In this document: positions 46,403 through 55,650 of the stretch, one piece after another
How the letters are laid out: every line of letters starts with the position of its first letter
Numbering within the stretch: position 1 is the stretch's first letter
Assembly: GCA_020632995.1 (NCBI GenBank)
Contig: JACKEN010000007.1
Span: 186,001 to 250,000, forward strand
DNA length: 64,000 nucleotides
Direction of reading: 5' to 3'
From: Deltaproteobacteria bacterium
GTDB lineage: Bacteria > Myxococcota > Kuafuiibacteriia > Kuafuiibacteriales > Kuafuiibacteriaceae
Position numbers and translations under genes: made by a program
Notes under the pieces: generated by a model
Seen by the model: only the letters and a program-made list of their open reading frames with translations
Databases searched by the model: none
What the model was told of the DNA's origin: nothing

Positions 46403-47643
46403 GCCGGCCCCACCTCGAAGGTCATCCCCGCCGCCCGCAGGCGGTCGAGCAGCACCTGCCCCATCGCGGTGGCGGGGGTCCAGATGCCGCCCTGCACCGG
46501 CAGCTTGGCCTCGTCCTCGGCCAGGCAGAGGGCGGACTCGCCCAGCATCTTCGCGGTCTCGCCGTAGCCCGGATCCTTGTTGCCCCGGACCTTGCCGAGC
46601 AACTGGACCTGCGTTCCATCCGGGCGCTCCCCGAAGGCCAGGTGCCGGAACACGAAGTACCCGCTCTCGCGCGCCTCCTTGGAGGGCCCCTCGCCCGGCT
46701 TGGGCAGGACCCGAGCGGCGAGGAGCTTTCGGGCGGGCCCCACCGCCATCGCGGCCATGAAGCCGCCGAGGCCACCGGTGATCGCCGCCGCGCGCAACCA
46801 GCCCTGCATGCCCTTCCCGGTGCTCATGCACTCGGAGTAGCGGAAGTCCTGCCCGTACGGGAAGCCGCGGAGGGCGTGGGAGCGCCGCACCACCCGGGTG
46901 TTGATCGACGCCATGACGAAGGGCGCGGTCCACATGCCGAGGGCATCGTCGAACCGGATCCCGCTCTGGTCCGAGCGGTCCGGGCCCTTCCGCTGGCCCT
47001 CCGGGTTGAGGCCGTAGGGGTGGCCGAGCACCTTGCGCAGGCTCGGATCCTTCCGCACCTCCTCCAGGATGTTGATCATGCTGGCCACGGTGCCGCCGCT
47101 GAAGGTGCCCTTGCTCTCCCCCGCGAAGGCCCGGACCTCCTTCACCGCGGCGCCCTGGGCCACCATCGCCTCCGCCACCATCATGCTGCCGAGGTCGGAG
47201 GGGATGGAGTCGTAGCCGCAGCAGTGGACGATGCGCGCCCCGCTCTCCTTCGCCGCCGCCTCGTAGCGGTCGATCATGCGGCGCACGAACTGGGGCTCGC
47301 CGGTGAGGTCACAGTAGTGGGTGCCGGCCCGCGCGCAGGCGGCCACCAGCGGCTCACCGTAGCGGTCGTACGGCCCCACCGTCGTGCAGACCACCTTGCA
47401 GTCCGCCGCGACCCGGGCCATCGCCGCCTCGTCGAGGCTGTCCGCCACCACCACCGGCAGCACTGCCGCCGCGGGGTGCTCCACCGCGAGCGCCCGCTTC
47501 ACCTCCTCGAGCTTGGCCGCGCTGCGGCCGCCCAGGGCCCACTTGATCCCGGTCCCGGTGCCGAGGAGGTACTCGGCCACCAACCGCCCGGTGAAGCCGG
47601 TGGCCCCGAACAGGATGAGGTCATAGGTCCGCGCGCTGCCCAC
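46399..47643 (-). CDS. Saccharopine dehydrogenase-like / trans-acting enoyl reductase-type NADP protein
   Basis: A 414-residue protein with an N-terminal Rossmann motif FGATGFTGRLVAEYL and the sequence order of the trans-acting enoyl reductases that cooperate with polyketide synthases in mycobacterial lipid synthesis (TVGPYDRYGEPLVAACARAG, HCCGYDSIPSDLGSM, ESKGTFSGGTVASM). Related proteins occur widely in bacteria without polyketide synthases, and none is near here. The start is the GTG at 47643. It overlaps the TauE gene and follows the phosphate transporter gene on the same strand. Confidence 0.83.
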   Translation of the reverse strand: MGSARTYDLILFGATGFTGRLVAEYLLGTGTGIKWALGGRSAAKLEEVKRALAVEHPAAAVLPVVVADSLDEAAMARVAADCKVVCTTVGPYDRYGEPLVAACARAGTHYCDLTGEPQFVRRMIDRYEAAAKESGARIVHCCGYDSIPSDLGSMMVAEAMVAQGAAVKEVRAFAGESKGTFSGGTVASMINILEEVRKDPSLRKVLGHPYGLNPEGQRKGPDRSDQSGIRFDDALGMWTAPFVMASINTRVVRRSHALRGFPYGQDFRYSECMSTGKGMQGWLRAAAITGGLGGFMAAMAVGPARKLLAARVLPKPGEGPSKEARESGYFVFRHLAFGERPDGTQVQLLGKVRGNKDPGYGETAKMLGESALCLAEDEAKLPVQGGIWTPATAMGQVLLDRLRAAGMTFEVGPA

Positions 47644-47697
47644 GCCCCTGGTCTGGCATGAACGGAGCGCCCAGGGCCAGCGCGGTGACCGCGCGCG

Positions 47698-49947
47698 TCA
47701 AGATGGCGGCGCGGCGGCGGTGAGCGGGGCGGAGCCCAGCGGGCGGGGTCGGGGCTGACCCCAGCCACCCGGCTGGACCCGGGGGAAGAGGCGCCCCACG
47801 ATGCTGACGATCTCCTGCAGGGCCCCCAGCACCCGGTCCGACTCACCGAGGATGGAGAGGACCAGCCGGCTGGCCTTGGACGGCGCCTGCCCGGACTCCA
47901 GGGTCCCCACCTGGTGGTGGACGTCGTCCTGGATACGACGGCGGGACGCGGCCAGCGCGGCCTCCACCGCCTCCGAGCCGGCGGGCGACTCCAGCCACGC
48001 CTCCACGTCCCGCAGGCGATGCGCGGTGTCCTGCAAGGCGTCCAGCGCCTGCCGCGCCTGCATGTCGTCGAGCGGGGTGTGCAGGTTCGCGCGGTGGGCC
48101 TCGATCCCTTCGATGATGTCGCCCACCGCGGTGATCAGGTCGCCCTCGTGTCGGTAGAGGCGCACGACGCTCATGCGATCCGCGCCACCGGCCTGGGACT
48201 GGGCGAAGCGGAGCGCGGCGGCCTCGAGCGCCTCCACCAGCTCCGCCTCGTGGCGGGCCGCCTCCACCGCACCCCTGGCCTCGCCGCGGGACCTGAGGAG
48301 CCCCTCCGCCCCCCGCAGCCCCTCGGCCGCACGCCCGAGGAAGCGCACCAGGCGCGCCGGCTGCACGTAGCTCTCGGCGTTGGCCGCGCCCTGCCGGGCG
48401 GTGCGCCGCCGGTGCCACCGGGTGGAGAGCACGAGCGAGACGATGGCCAGGGCCGAGACCAGGCCGAGGCCTACCCCCTCGAGGAACCAGAGGACGGTCG
48501 CAATCAGGCCTGCAGTCAGCGCGGCCAGGGCGGCGGTGGCGAACCAGCCCATGAGCACGTGGCCCACACCCGCCACCCGATAGACCGCGCTGTCCCGACC
48601 CCAGGAGCGGTCGGCGAGGGAGCTCCCCATCGCCACCATGAACGTCACGAAGGTGGTCGAGAGCGGCAGCTTCATGGTGGTGGCCACCACGATGAGCGTG
48701 CTCGCTACGGTGAGGTTCACGCTGGCCCTCAGCATGTCGAACGCGGGGCGATCCTCCTCCGCCGCGTCGGGGAGGCGGAAGCGCTCCTCCATCAGGGCAG
48801 AGAGCCGGGTGGGGATGAGCGGCTTCAAGAGCGCGTCCACCCACAGCCAGATCCCCACCAGGGCCCGCGACACCACACCCGGCTTGAAGCGCTCCTTGCC
48901 CGCCGACTGCCGGCCCAGGTTCACCTCGGTCTCGGTGACCGAGCGCGCCTTCCGAGACAGGTGCAAGGTCACCACCATCATCAACCCGGCCAACAGCAAG
49001 AGCCCGTTCTGCCCCGCCACCGGCGCGGCGAGGGCGTCCATGCGCAAGCTGTCCGGCGAGGCGCCCGACGCAGCCCACGCGTCATGGGCCGCGAGCCCGG
49101 CCAGGGGGACGCCGATGAAGTTGACGAGGTCGTTGCTCGCGAAGGCGGTGGCCAGCGCGAAGGTGCCGGCGAGGACGGTGACCCGCAGCGGATCCAGCTT
49201 CACGAGGCGCTCGAGCGCGATCGCGAGGGTGGTGGCGGCGGCGACCGAGAGGACGAACGTGATCACCGGGTGCGCGGCGGAGAACTGAGAGGCGGCGGCG
49301 GGGATGACGTCCGCGTGCTTGAGCCCCTTCATCACCAGGAAGTACCCGATCGCGCTCAGCGCGAGGCCCGACCAGATCCGCTTCAACCACGGTGAGGTGC
49401 GCGCGAGGTCGAAGGTGAAGGTCAGGCGGAACGCCCACTGCGCAATGAGGCCTGCGGTGAACGCGATGGCCACGCTGAGCAGGATGCCGGTGATGATGCG
49501 GAGCGCGCCCGCGCCGTTGATGAAGTCGCCCACCGCCGACAGCGGCAGGCCCCGGTCGGTCGCGGTCACCACCGCCACCACCGCGGAGGCGCCCAGCAGC
49601 TCGAACACCACCGAGACGGTGGTCGAGGTGGGCATGCCGAGGGTGTTGAAGAGGTCCAGGAGGATGATGTCGGTGACCATCACCGCGAGGAACACCACCA
49701 TCACCCCGTGGAAGGTGAACTGACTCGGGACGAAGATCCCGCTGCGCGCCACCTCCATCATGCCGGAGGAGAGCAGCGAGCCGAGGAGGACACCGACGCT
49801 GGCGATCCACAGGAGCGTCCTGAGCGACGCGGCCCGGGATCCCACCGCCGAGTTCAGGAAGTTGACCGCGTCGTTGGCGACACCCACCAGGAGATCCAAG
49901 CAGGCCACCAGGACGAGAATCGCGAGCCCCGCTGTGTAGAAATCCAC
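47698..49947 (-). CDS. Inorganic phosphate transporter (PiT) with C-terminal PhoU-like domain
   Basis: A 749-residue PiT-family permease. Two inverted halves each carry the signature: GVANDAVNFLNSAVGS near the N-terminus and FASNDLVNFIGVPLAG around 270-285, with GMPTSTTVSVVFELLG and LPLSTTFVTFMVAMGSSLAD as the second part of each. After about residue 510 comes a soluble helical region (ARLVRFLGRAAEGL; RLYRHEGDLITAVGD; RRRIQDDVHHQVGTLE) resembling PhoU-type helical bundles. Ordinary bacterial Pit is about 400-500 residues, so the tail is an added domain, perhaps for regulation. Operon with the next two leftward genes is likely. Confidence 0.87.
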   Translation of the reverse strand: MDFYTAGLAILVLVACLDLLVGVANDAVNFLNSAVGSRAASLRTLLWIASVGVLLGSLLSSGMMEVARSGIFVPSQFTFHGVMVVFLAVMVTDIILLDLFNTLGMPTSTTVSVVFELLGASAVVAVVTATDRGLPLSAVGDFINGAGALRIITGILLSVAIAFTAGLIAQWAFRLTFTFDLARTSPWLKRIWSGLALSAIGYFLVMKGLKHADVIPAAASQFSAAHPVITFVLSVAAATTLAIALERLVKLDPLRVTVLAGTFALATAFASNDLVNFIGVPLAGLAAHDAWAASGASPDSLRMDALAAPVAGQNGLLLLAGLMMVVTLHLSRKARSVTETEVNLGRQSAGKERFKPGVVSRALVGIWLWVDALLKPLIPTRLSALMEERFRLPDAAEEDRPAFDMLRASVNLTVASTLIVVATTMKLPLSTTFVTFMVAMGSSLADRSWGRDSAVYRVAGVGHVLMGWFATAALAALTAGLIATVLWFLEGVGLGLVSALAIVSLVLSTRWHRRRTARQGAANAESYVQPARLVRFLGRAAEGLRGAEGLLRSRGEARGAVEAARHEAELVEALEAAALRFAQSQAGGADRMSVVRLYRHEGDLITAVGDIIEGIEAHRANLHTPLDDMQARQALDALQDTAHRLRDVEAWLESPAGSEAVEAALAASRRRIQDDVHHQVGTLESGQAPSKASRLVLSILGESDRVLGALQEIVSIVGRLFPRVQPGGWGQPRPRPLGSAPLTAAAPPS

Positions 49948-50001
49948 GCCCCTAGCATCGCCACCCGGAGGGATCCGGTCGGTGACGTTTCCGTGTCGTT
50001 G

Positions 50002-50991
50002 CTAGCGCGCCAGCGCCTCCTTGAGGCTCCGGACGCGGTCCCGGACGTCCGGAGGCGCCTCCCGCGCGGCGCGCTCCGCCAACCTCGCGGCTTCATGGCG
50101 TTTACCCTCATCCAGCGCGGCCCGGCCTGCCGCCCAGTACAGCTTCGCTCGGATCCGCGCGGACCACGTGTCGGGTTGGGCGGTCAGGCGAGCCAGGGGC
50201 TCCGCGAGGGCGGCGGCGGCCTCGGCCGGCTTCTTCGCCTCGAGGAGATCGACCGCGTGGTCGAAGGCGAGCTGCGGGTTGGCGGGGAAGCGCCGATGGA
50301 GCTCGGCCGAGTAGGCGAGGGGGCCCTTGGTGTCTGCGTCTGGCGACACCGCGAAGGTGCGGGCCAGGTACCGGACCTCGAGGCCGTAGGCGCTGTCCTT
50401 CGCGAGGAGCACCTTGAGCGCTCGAGCGCCCCGCGCCCCGTCCGCGCGGAGCCCGGCCATGCGCAAGACCAGTTGCACCGGCCAGTCCGCCCCCGCCAAC
50501 GCGAGGTTCTGCACCGCCTCCGCGTAGAGGAAGGTCGGGGTCACCGCGCGGCGGCCCCGGCGCACCTCCAGGGTCCGCTGGGCCGCGCGGGCCTCGGACA
50601 CCGCGTCTGCCCGCCGGTCCTGGGCGATGAAGAGCCGAACGCGACGCAGCTGCACCTCGAGCAAGAGGTCAGCGAAGCGCGCGCCCTCGCCCCGGTGATC
50701 GCGCGCGAAGGCCTCGAGCGCCTCCAGGCGGCGGCCCTGCTTGCGGTGCACGGCCTGGTCATCGCCCTCGATCGCGAGCTCCATCTCTGCCATCGACACT
50801 GGGAGCCAGAGACCGCACGCGCGCTCATCGACGTCTTCGGAGGTCGCCATACTCTCGGCGCGCGCGCGGGCGGTCGCAAGGTCGCCTCCATACACGAGGG
50901 CCACTCCCTCCTCGCACGCGCTCCGCGCGTACCACGGTCCCTTGTCGGGCGCGGCGACTGTCAGGAGTCCTGCCACCATCACCGAGAGCAT
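50002..50991 (-). CDS. TPR-like exported protein of unknown function
   Basis: A 329-residue protein with a possible short signal peptide (MLSVMVAGLLTVAAP), followed by helix pairs of tetratricopeptide type (LEALEAFARDHRGEGARFAD, AVDLLEAKKPAEAAAALAEP, AAGRAALDEGKRHEAARLAE). A Cys pair appears early (ARSACEEGVAL and ERACGLWLP). No family is recognised. It precedes the PiT gene by 54 bp on the same strand and diverges from the endonuclease/phosphatase-like gene over 123 bp. Confidence 0.6.
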   Translation of the reverse strand: MLSVMVAGLLTVAAPDKGPWYARSACEEGVALVYGGDLATARARAESMATSEDVDERACGLWLPVSMAEMELAIEGDDQAVHRKQGRRLEALEAFARDHRGEGARFADLLLEVQLRRVRLFIAQDRRADAVSEARAAQRTLEVRRGRRAVTPTFLYAEAVQNLALAGADWPVQLVLRMAGLRADGARGARALKVLLAKDSAYGLEVRYLARTFAVSPDADTKGPLAYSAELHRRFPANPQLAFDHAVDLLEAKKPAEAAAALAEPLARLTAQPDTWSARIRAKLYWAAGRAALDEGKRHEAARLAERAAREAPPDVRDRVRSLKEALAR

Positions 50992-51117
50992 GCTCGTGTT
51001 CTACCGGAGGATGGGATGAGGGGCGGTGTCCGCCGACACGCTCCTGCGCGAGTTTGCGTCGGTGTTCCTCTTTGGTCGCGTGCCTGACAAGGTCGACGCG
51101 CACCCTCCGAGCGCGTG

Positions 51118-52332
51118 ATGGGGCCGCTCTTCCTCACTGCGGTGTTGTTGGCTGCCCCCGGCACCTCAGCCGCTCCACCTGCACCCGCCCGGCCGGTGGT
51201 CCTCCGGGTGATGACCTTCAATGTATGGGGGTTTCGGTTGATCACCCCAGACCGGCGACCTCGGATCGAGGCGATCGCCGACCACGTCGCCCGCGCGGCG
51301 CCCGACATGGTTTCATTCCAGGAGGTGTGGGTGGACTCCGACGCCCACCTCCTGCGCGACCGGCTCTCGCAGGCTGGCCTGCACTACTCGAGTCGCTTCG
51401 AGGGCGCCGGCTCGGACAGCGGCCTCCTGCTCGTCTCGCGCTACCCGATCCTGGAGACCCACTTCACCGTCTTCGCCGACGGGCACACCCCACACACGCC
51501 CTGGCACCTGGACTGGGCGGTGGACAAGGGGGTGGGTGTAGCGCGGGTGGAGGCCCCCTTCGGCCCCCTCGAGGTGGCGGTGACCCACATGCAGTCGGGG
51601 TACGGGTCCGACGAGTATCGCTTCGTCCAGCTCGGTCAGGTCCTCCAGGCGGTCGACTCCGTCGCGCCATCGACCGAGGGCCACCCACCGCTCGTCTTCG
51701 CAGGAGACCTGAACGCGGGGGCGGGCACCCTCCCCTTCGAGGCCCTGACCGCCATCGCCGGCCTGACCCCGAGCGTGTCGAACTCCGGGATCGACGCCGT
51801 CCTCACACGAAGCGGCGACGGCGTCTGCCTCGCGCCGCTCGCCACTCACATGCTCTTCACCGCGCCGGTCGCCCTCTCCAACGGGCATGAGCGCCCGCTC
51901 TCGGATCACCCCGCGGTAGTGGCGGAGATCGCCGCGACACCCTGCGACTCGGCTCGACGTTGGACGGCGCTCCAACCCCCGATCACGGCCGCCCTGGTCC
52001 CCGTGATCGAGCGCGAGTGCGATACGCGGCGCTGGACTTGGGCGCGCGACGGCATCGTGGCCCTCAGCCTGCTCCTCCTGGTCTGGGCAGGCCGGGGTCG
52101 ACGTCGCACGCGGCGCGGCGCGGCGCTCCGCGTGGTGAGCTGGGCCGCGCTGCTCTGGATGCTCTACCGTGCGGCGTGGTTCGGCCCCGACACCGTGCGC
52201 GCGCTCTCCGACCTCGGAGAGCGCGCCCGCGTTCACGTCGCCAACACCGCCCTGTCACCGAGCAGTGCGGAGTCCGTCAAACTCGCGCACGGCTACGAAG
52301 GCGCTCTACCTCGGACTGACGTCGAGCCTTGA
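51118..52332 (+). CDS. Endonuclease/exonuclease/phosphatase (EEP)-family membrane protein
   Basis: A 404-residue exported enzyme: signal peptide, then an EEP domain with TFNVWGF, the metal-binding Glu in FQEVW, GDLNA, and the final catalytic SDHPAV (Asp-His). Two C-terminal helices (VALSLLLLVWAG and LRVVSWAALLWMLYRAAWF) anchor it. Such proteins cleave phosphodiesters, and small exported forms of this type are often sphingomyelinase-like; a membrane lipid substrate is likely given the anchor, but not shown. The ATG at 51118 is preferred to the GTG at 51115. Confidence 0.8.
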   Translation: MGPLFLTAVLLAAPGTSAAPPAPARPVVLRVMTFNVWGFRLITPDRRPRIEAIADHVARAAPDMVSFQEVWVDSDAHLLRDRLSQAGLHYSSRFEGAGSDSGLLLVSRYPILETHFTVFADGHTPHTPWHLDWAVDKGVGVARVEAPFGPLEVAVTHMQSGYGSDEYRFVQLGQVLQAVDSVAPSTEGHPPLVFAGDLNAGAGTLPFEALTAIAGLTPSVSNSGIDAVLTRSGDGVCLAPLATHMLFTAPVALSNGHERPLSDHPAVVAEIAATPCDSARRWTALQPPITAALVPVIERECDTRRWTWARDGIVALSLLLLVWAGRGRRRTRRGAALRVVSWAALLWMLYRAAWFGPDTVRALSDLGERARVHVANTALSPSSAESVKLAHGYEGALPRTDVEP

Positions 52333-52413
52333 GCGCGCTCACGTCGCGGCTCGCGCACGGATGTCACCCACCCGTGCCTGGCCAGCCACGATGGGAGCGT
52401 ACTTCTTCAGGGC

Positions 52414-53469
52414 ATGGGCGCCGCTTCGCAACCCAGCTTGCCTGACCGCGGTCGCGGGCTTCGGGCGCTGGGCAACGCGGCCGGCGGGTTGCTCGCGCTC
52501 GCCATGCTCGTGTGGGTGTTCCGCGGGGTGGATACGTCCGCCGTCACCTCCGCCCTCGCGCGAGCGGGCGGCTGGGCCGCGCTGGCCGCGGTGCCGTTCG
52601 GCGTCGGTCTCATGGTGGACACCGTCGCCTGGCGAGGCCTCATGCTGCGGGTCGGCCGGCGCGCGGGCTACCTCCGCCTGCTCCAGGTCCGCATCGCCAC
52701 GGAGTCGGCGGTGGTGGGTCTCGCGGGCGGCGCGGTGCTCGCCGAAGGGCTCGCGCCCCTGCTCCTGTTCCGCTCGGGGCACGCCACCGTAGGCGAGGGC
52801 GCGGCCACCGTCGCCATCCGCAAGCTGGCCCTCCTCCTCTCCCAGGGCATCTACGTCGGGCTCGCGGCGATCCTCGGCGGCGGCGCGGTGGCGGTCCTCT
52901 CCGAGGCCATGGGTTGGCCTCGGCTCGGCCCGTGGCTCCTCGTCCTGGCCGGGCTGCTCATCTGCCTCGCAGCGCTCGCTCTGCAATCACTCCTGCGCGA
53001 CGGAACGGTGGGTCGGATCCACCGGCTCGTCGAGCGCGTGCGGTGGGCGCCGGTCCAGCGCCTCCTCGAGCGCTCCGAGGTCGGCGTCGCCCAGGCGGAC
53101 CAGTGCCTCGCCCAGGCGCGCGACGGGCTCGGGCCGGCCGCCGCGATCCTGCTCGCGGTCTGGTTCCTCGAGGCCGGGGAGACCTGGCTGATCTTGTGGC
53201 TCGTCGGGATCGATCTCCCCTTCACCGCGGTGATGGCCTTCGAGCCGCTGGTGGCGCTCGCCCGCCACGCGATGTTCTTCCTGCCCGCCGGCCTGGGGAT
53301 CCAGGACGCAGGCTACGTTGCCTCGCTCGGGGCCCTCGGGGTGTCGGACCCCTTGGCCTCGGGCGCGGCGTTCACGGTGCTGAAGCGCGCCAAGGAGCTG
53401 GCGTGGGTCCTGTTCGGGGCCCTGCTCATGGCCTGGCTCTTCCGCACCAAGGAGTTGAGTGAAGCATGA
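52414..53469 (+). CDS. Membrane protein of the lysylphosphatidylglycerol synthase TM/UPF0104 family
   Basis: A 351-residue protein with about eight helices. Landmarks of the family are VRIATESAVVGLAGGAVLAE, LRLGYVA..-like EGAATVAIRKLALLLSQGIY, and near the end FEPLVALARHAMFFLPAGLG followed by IQDAGYV. Members include the membrane part of MprF (lipid flipping) and HpnL (hopanoid transport). It starts the plus-strand glycoconjugate operon and overlaps the SpsF gene by ATGA, suggesting movement of a lipid-linked product across the membrane. Confidence 0.8.
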   Translation: MGAASQPSLPDRGRGLRALGNAAGGLLALAMLVWVFRGVDTSAVTSALARAGGWAALAAVPFGVGLMVDTVAWRGLMLRVGRRAGYLRLLQVRIATESAVVGLAGGAVLAEGLAPLLLFRSGHATVGEGAATVAIRKLALLLSQGIYVGLAAILGGGAVAVLSEAMGWPRLGPWLLVLAGLLICLAALALQSLLRDGTVGRIHRLVERVRWAPVQRLLERSEVGVAQADQCLAQARDGLGPAAAILLAVWFLEAGETWLILWLVGIDLPFTAVMAFEPLVALARHAMFFLPAGLGIQDAGYVASLGALGVSDPLASGAAFTVLKRAKELAWVLFGALLMAWLFRTKELSEA

Positions 53470-54290
53470 ACCTGGTCGTCGTGGTCCAGGCACGCGCGTC
53501 GTCGACGCGGCTGCCCGGCAAGATCTTCATGGACCTGTGCGGGGCACCGCTCCTGGTCCGAATGCTGGAGCGCCTCAAGGCTTGCAAGACGCCCTTCACC
53601 CTGGTCGTCGCGACCACTGACGACCCCGCGGACGACCAGATCCCCGCCCTCGCCGCCCAGGCCAGCGTGGCCTGCGTGCGGGGCCACCCCACCGACCTCC
53701 TGGAGCGCCACCTCACCGCCGCCCGCGCCTTCAGCGCCGACGCGGTGGCCAAGATCCCGTCGGACTGCCCGCTGATCGACCCGCGGGTGGTCGACCGGAT
53801 CCTCGGGACCTTCGTCGAGGCGAACGGCGCCTACGAGTACGTGAGCAACCTCCACCCGGCCACATGGCCGGACGGCTACGACGTCGAGGTGATGAGCATG
53901 GACGCCCTGGAGCGCGCGGGGCGAGAGGCGACGCGTCCCCACGAGCGTGAGCACACCACCCCGTACCTCTGGGACGAGCAAGGCCGCTTTCGCTGCCACA
54001 ACGTGGCCTGGGATCGCGACCTGTCGATGACCCACCGCCTCACCATCGACTACGCGGAGGACTACGCGCTCATCAAGGCGGTGTACGAGGCCCTCTACCG
54101 GCCAGAGGGTGAGGCGTTCTCGCTCGACCAGATCCTCGCGCTCCTCGACGCGCGGCCAGATCTGTACGCCCTCAACGCCCACCTGTCCGGGGTCAACTGG
54201 TACCGCCACCACCTCGACGAGCTGCAGACCATCGACGTCTCCCGGACCCGCTGGACGGCGGCCGAGCAGGCGCAGGGGGGCGCTCGATGA
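53466..54290 (+). CDS. SpsF-like cytidylyltransferase
   Basis: A 274-residue nucleotidyltransferase of the acylneuraminate/KDO cytidylyltransferase type as in SpsF. N-terminal nucleotide loop VVQARASSTRLPGKIF; then TTDDPADDQI, DAVAKIPSDCPLIDP and, near the C-terminus, MTHRLTIDYAEDYALI, all typical of SpsF. It activates a sugar acid as its CMP ester. It overlaps the genes before and after by ATGA. With the NeuB-like and KdsC-like genes downstream it defines a nonulosonate or KDO-like activation set. Confidence 0.87.
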   Translation: MNLVVVVQARASSTRLPGKIFMDLCGAPLLVRMLERLKACKTPFTLVVATTDDPADDQIPALAAQASVACVRGHPTDLLERHLTAARAFSADAVAKIPSDCPLIDPRVVDRILGTFVEANGAYEYVSNLHPATWPDGYDVEVMSMDALERAGREATRPHEREHTTPYLWDEQGRFRCHNVAWDRDLSMTHRLTIDYAEDYALIKAVYEALYRPEGEAFSLDQILALLDARPDLYALNAHLSGVNWYRHHLDELQTIDVSRTRWTAAEQAQGGAR

Positions 54291-55108
54291 GTTCGACGGT
54301 GTTCGACCTGTCCGACCGGGTGGTGGTGGTGACCGGGGCAGCGGGGCTCCTCGGGCGGCGCTTCGCCACCGCCGCGGCGGAGGCCGGCGCCCACGTGGTC
54401 GCGGCCGACCTCGAGCCGGGGCCGGTGGAGGCCCTGGCGTGGGACCTGAAGGAGCGCTTCGGCCACGACGCGCTGGGCGCGGCGGTCGACATCACCTCCC
54501 CCGCCTCGGTGGACGCGCTCCGGGACCGCATCCTGGCCCGCTTCGATCGGGTCGACGGCCTCGTGAACAACGCAGCCATCAACGACATGTTCGAGGATCC
54601 CACGGCGGCCGCGGCGCTCTCCCGATTCGAGGAGTATCCGCTCGAGCTGTGGCGGCGCTCGCTCGACGTGAACGTCACCGGCACCTTCCTGATGTGCCAG
54701 CGCCTCGGGGCGGTGATGGCGGCCCGGGGCCGGGGCGCGATCGTGAACATCGGCTCCACCTACGGTTTGGTGGCGCCGGATCAACGCCTCTACCTCCCCC
54801 CCGAGGGTTCGCAGGCGTTCTACAAGACCGCAGCCTATCCTGCGGGCAAGGCCGCGGTGCTCGGCCTCACGCGCTTCGTGGCCGCCTACTGGGGGGCGCG
54901 GGGGGTGCGCGCCAACGTGCTGTCGCCCGGCGGCGTGGAGAACGGCCAGGATGGCTGGTTCGTCGACGCCTACGCAGAGCGCACTCCGCTCGGCCGGATG
55001 GCCCGGCCCGACGACTACCGCGGCGCGCTGGTGTTCCTCCTCTCTGACGCGAGCGCCTACATGACGGGCGCCAACCTGGTGGTGGACGGAGGGTGGACCG
55101 CATGGTGA
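54287..55108 (+). CDS. Short-chain dehydrogenase/reductase
   Basis: A 273-residue classical SDR. Cofactor motif TGAAGLLG, NNAA (residues about 89-92), the catalytic Ser in VNIGSTYG, Y-x-x-x-K as YPAGKAAVLG, and the typical C-terminal YMTGANLVVDGGWTAW. In this cluster it should oxidise or reduce a sugar. The GxxxGxG spacing suggests NAD(H), though this cannot be settled by eye. It overlaps the previous gene by ATGA and the next start by 7 bp. Confidence 0.85.
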   Translation: MSSTVFDLSDRVVVVTGAAGLLGRRFATAAAEAGAHVVAADLEPGPVEALAWDLKERFGHDALGAAVDITSPASVDALRDRILARFDRVDGLVNNAAINDMFEDPTAAAALSRFEEYPLELWRRSLDVNVTGTFLMCQRLGAVMAARGRGAIVNIGSTYGLVAPDQRLYLPPEGSQAFYKTAAYPAGKAAVLGLTRFVAAYWGARGVRANVLSPGGVENGQDGWFVDAYAERTPLGRMARPDDYRGALVFLLSDASAYMTGANLVVDGGWTAW

Positions 55109-55650
55109 CCCTGGCGCCCGCCGAGCTCACCGCGCGAGCCCGGCGCATCCGCCTCGTGCTCTCGGACTGCGACGGCGTCCTCACCGACGGTGGGGTCTTC
55201 GTCAGCGCCGAGGGCGAGGTCATGAAGCGCTTCAACCTCCGGGACGGCATGGGGGTAGAGCGCCTGCGGGATGCGGGCGTCACCACCGCCTTCATCACCC
55301 GGGAGCGCTCGGAGATCCTCTCGAGGCGAGCGGAGAAGCTCCGCCTCGAGCACTGCTGGATCGGCGTGCAAGACAAGTTGTCGCACCTGGACACCATCAT
55401 CCAGGAGTCCGGCGTCGGCTCGCCCGCCGAGCTCGCCTACATCGGCGACGACGTCAACGACCTCGGGATCATGCGGGCGATCGCCGAGGTCGGCCTGACC
55501 GGCACGCCCGCGGACGGATTCGAGGAGGTGGGTCGCGTGGCCCACTTCCGGGGTTTCAAGGCTGGGGGGCAAGGCGCCTTCCGCGAGTTCGCCGAGTGGC
55601 TCCTGCGTCTGCGCGGAGGTGCTTCGGCCATGGAGGACGAGCAACGATGA
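55102..55650 (+). CDS. KdsC-like HAD phosphatase
   Basis: A 182-residue HAD phosphatase of the KdsC type. Motif I is DCDGVLTDGG (Asp22, Asp24), then KRFNLRDGMGVERLRDAGV and TRERSEILSRRAEKL as in KDO-8-phosphate phosphatase, and motif IV in YIGDDVNDLGIM. KdsC removes phosphate from a 3-deoxy-octulosonate 8-phosphate; NeuB-associated homologues do the same on 9-phosphates. The ATG at 55102 has GGAGGG 7 bases upstream; the stop overlaps the NeuB-like start by ATGA. Confidence 0.85.
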   Translation: MVTLAPAELTARARRIRLVLSDCDGVLTDGGVFVSAEGEVMKRFNLRDGMGVERLRDAGVTTAFITRERSEILSRRAEKLRLEHCWIGVQDKLSHLDTIIQESGVGSPAELAYIGDDVNDLGIMRAIAEVGLTGTPADGFEEVGRVAHFRGFKAGGQGAFREFAEWLLRLRGGASAMEDEQR

